Below, piece after piece: positions 61,606-64,000 of a stretch of 64,000 nt of DNA. This stretch comes from Takakia lepidozioides (taxonomy: Eukaryota > Streptophyta > Takakiopsida > Takakiales > Takakiaceae): NCBI GenBank assembly GCA_030704615.1, contig CM060731.1, forward strand, positions 82,688,756-82,752,755, given 5' to 3'. The translations under genes and the position numbers were made by a program. The notes beneath the pieces were generated by a model. The model had not been told where the DNA came from. It did not search any database and saw only the letters and a program-made list of their open reading frames with translations. How positions within the stretch are numbered: position 1 is the stretch's first letter; each line of letters starts with the position of its first letter.

Positions 61606-64000
61606 GGACTTGAGAAGCAACACAAGAATTGGACGTCCTACCAGCCCTTGTCTAGATTATTACACTTGACACCCCCAGAGGGTTGATCAGATCAAGTCAT
61701 CACTTCACTCACGAAGCGGAAAGAACTATATACGATTGCAAATCTGGAACAAAATAGTTGTAACTTCGAGTCCATCGCTCACTACTACTGATTCTCTCTC
61801 CATCTTTGTGCTCTCCAACTCTAACGGCTGCCCTCTACTGTGCTCTCTACATCATGCTCGTCGCTCACTGGTAATCTCTCGATTGATACTACTGATACTG
61901 GCATTTCCCACTCCTCCAAGCCTCCTTTTATGTTTCTTTTGGGCCAATAGGAAAACTATGAATTAATCATTACATTTAATGGAAAACTTGTTAGCCAAGC
62001 AACCCTAGAAACTTCTGATTTCATCCATTCTGCTAGAGTTTCATCCATCCTACAATTTCATCCAGCTTGCGTTCTCTCATCCATTCGCTGATTTCATCCA
62101 TTCTCATTCTTCCTTGTACTTTTCATTCATCCAGGGACATGACCAACTTAAAGTTTGGTACATGACCAATCCGTTTTTAAGTCCTCATGAATGTTGCTCC
62201 TCATTCATGTTATTCATCCGTTTGGGAAATGGGATCGCTACCCTTGATCAGCCAATCATCCAATGGTCCTGTCATGGTTTTAGTCATGGTTATCTAGAAT
62301 TACCTACTTCTAGTTAACTAGGACATTTTAGATATTTATATTTATATTTTGTGTGTTGGGACTTCATTTGGTCTCACATGCCAAGTGAAGTGTCGAGCCT
62401 CACTTGAGACATGGAGATAGGTTTTCCCCTTGTGAGTGTTGAGGAGGCTCATCTTCTTGTAGTTGAGCCTTCGTGAGCTTCTCTCACCTCCATAGCTCTA
62501 GGTATTGAGAGGGAGTGTGTTGAGGGCTTTGTAGGGTGAATTCCTTTAGCAAAGGTGCCCTTGGCTTGACTTAGTTTATGTGATAGAGTGGATTTCACTT
62601 GGAAGGACTAGGGCTTGTTCTTCATGTGATTGCTTCATGCTTTGAGAGCTTTCATTGTCTTCTACTTCTCTCATTTCTCATCTCTTATCACTACAAGAAG
62701 ATCACCTTATGCTTGTGAGTGCGGAGTGTAAGGATTAGTTTTGTACTTGTATTTTAAAGAGGTTGAGAGCTAGGAGAATTTAGCTCTTGTATCACAAGGC
62801 TTGCAAGGGGTTGCAAGGAAAGGTGCTCGAGTATTGCATGCACCAAGGAGTTGGAGAGCTTGAGAAGAAAGCTCTTGAGTCACAAGATTTTGCAAGGATT
62901 GTCAGGAGGAAGTCTTGTGTGTGTGAAAGCATGGATTCTAGGGTTTGAGAATCCTTTGTATGCATTATGGAGTCGATGGTGTGCGCCATGGCTTGTGGAG
63001 AGTGACTAAAGGTTTGTTAGTGCTCATTTCACTCTCAAACTAGGGTTAAGCAAGTTCAAAGTGTGGATGTTGTGGAAGAGAAGCCAAGGAGCTATATATG
63101 CTTGGGCTTGAAGACAACAAGGGCAAGCACTTGGAGAGCACTAAGAAGCTCAAGAGGTTTTGAAAGGGAGCATGTGAAAAATCATGGTGGTGTGGGGGCA
63201 AGCTTAGGGTGCCATTGGAAGGGCTTGGAGAACATGTGGTGGGAAATCCTTGAAGGGAAATCATCATTCAATGTATGCATAGCTTCACCCTAACTATGTA
63301 ATGTGACAAGATGGGGAGGCAATACTTGGCTATTCATGCTCTTGGTAGTGCGAGCTTTGTGGTGGATAGTTGACCAAGCAAGTGGTGCATGTGTGGAGCA
63401 TGCTCGCTTGAGTTTGTAAGTTCAAGTTTGAGAATGGGAGCTCTTGAACTAGCAAGAGGTGAAGGCCTTTGAGATCCATTTGTGTGTGAAGTGGAGAGGT
63501 GTTGATTCATGTTATGATGAAGGAGAGCAACACATAGGCCAAGAGGTCATGAAACATGCATTCAAATGACCACGGGGAGCACATGGATGATGGATTGGTG
63601 CAAGACCCCAAATGAGGCATATGGCGTGAGAGTGAGATCCAAGGCGGATTGCTTGGGAGCATTATTGTAAGTGACAAGCATTGCTCCTACACATTGAGAT
63701 AATTTGTGTTGATTTGGAGCAATTGTCAAGTGATGAGGAGACAAATGCATGATTGCTCGGCAATGGAGATATGGTAGTTTGCAATCAAATCCCAAGGACT
63801 AGAAGGAGGATTGATTTGGTGGACAATGACTTGCAAGTTGAGTTGGACCACTCTTGGTTGCACATTGGGGTGGAAGAGAGCAAGAAGATGCCTCTTATGA
63901 CCACCTAGAGACCATATTTTTGCTTGAGTAGAAGCATAGAAGTCAAGGACTTACATTCTAGCTCTTCATTACAAACCCTAGTAGTGTATGCTCAGACTAT
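61606..64000. other. ORF-poor, unassigned terminal block
   Basis: About 2.4 kb without coding match. A TTTCATCCA-type repeat cluster lies at about 62017-62110. From about 62340 the + strand is rich in short G/A words (GAGAGCTTGAGAAG and similar). TGTGTTGGGACTTCATT near 62351 resembles an LTR start, but no second LTR, primer-binding site or polyprotein is visible. It may be part of a larger element cut by the window end. Confidence 0.35.

Overview
This window is nuclear DNA from a land plant. It encodes a chloroplast ClpR1 subunit, the photosystem II extrinsic protein PsbQ, an SDP1-type oil-body lipase, a CERK1-type LysM receptor kinase, an ABC1K kinase and a plant HNH-domain protein. Most of these genes are split by short-to-medium GT-AG introns, and I reconstructed them exon by exon by matching phases. 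The style of the PPR fragments and the abundance of LINEs suggest a seed-free vascular plant such as a fern or lycophyte. That placement is inference; the sequence alone does not fix the species.

Layout. 136-4165 (+): SDP1-like triacylglycerol lipase. 4803-6627 (+): 3' half of a LINE (LINE-A). 6736-7120 (-): first exon of a DPP6/TolB-like propeller gene. 8938-10746 (-): candidate PSY-type sulfated-peptide precursor. 14907-16118 (-): ClpR1. 17338-19065 (-): HNH protein. 20307-20878 (-): decayed RPS2 copy. 20986-21855 (-): 5' half of LINE-A. 21945-24263 (+): exons 2-5 of the DPP6-like gene, with two 1-nt frameshifts. 26844-40460 (+): 11-exon CERK1-like gene whose introns hold several LINE-B copies. 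42193-43475 (+): PsbQ. 47435-53890 (+): 13-exon mitochondrial-type ABC1K. 54774-60379: 5.6-kb inverted-repeat element carrying degenerate PPR fragments in opposite orientations and a 312-bp tandem array. 60380-64000: repeat-derived or unassigned DNA.

Main result. The segment from about 4,803 to about 20,988 appears to be inverted relative to its ancestral order. Reversing it does three things. It rejoins DPP6-like exon 1 to exon 2 in matching phase, giving a family-length protein of about 727 aa once the two 1-nt losses are allowed for. It rejoins the two LINE-A halves at one point in the reverse-transcriptase ORF. It also puts every gene in the window on the + strand. The split gene now looks like a pseudogene. 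This is an evolutionary rearrangement (or possibly an assembly error), not a new molecular system.

Other points of interest are the PPR-carrying inverted-repeat transposon, the PSY-like peptide gene, a LINE-B insertion with a 5' inversion (twin priming) and a recognisable target-site duplication, and a GC-AG intron in the ABC1K gene. I found no operon, CRISPR array or defence system, and I would not claim a previously undescribed biological system here.
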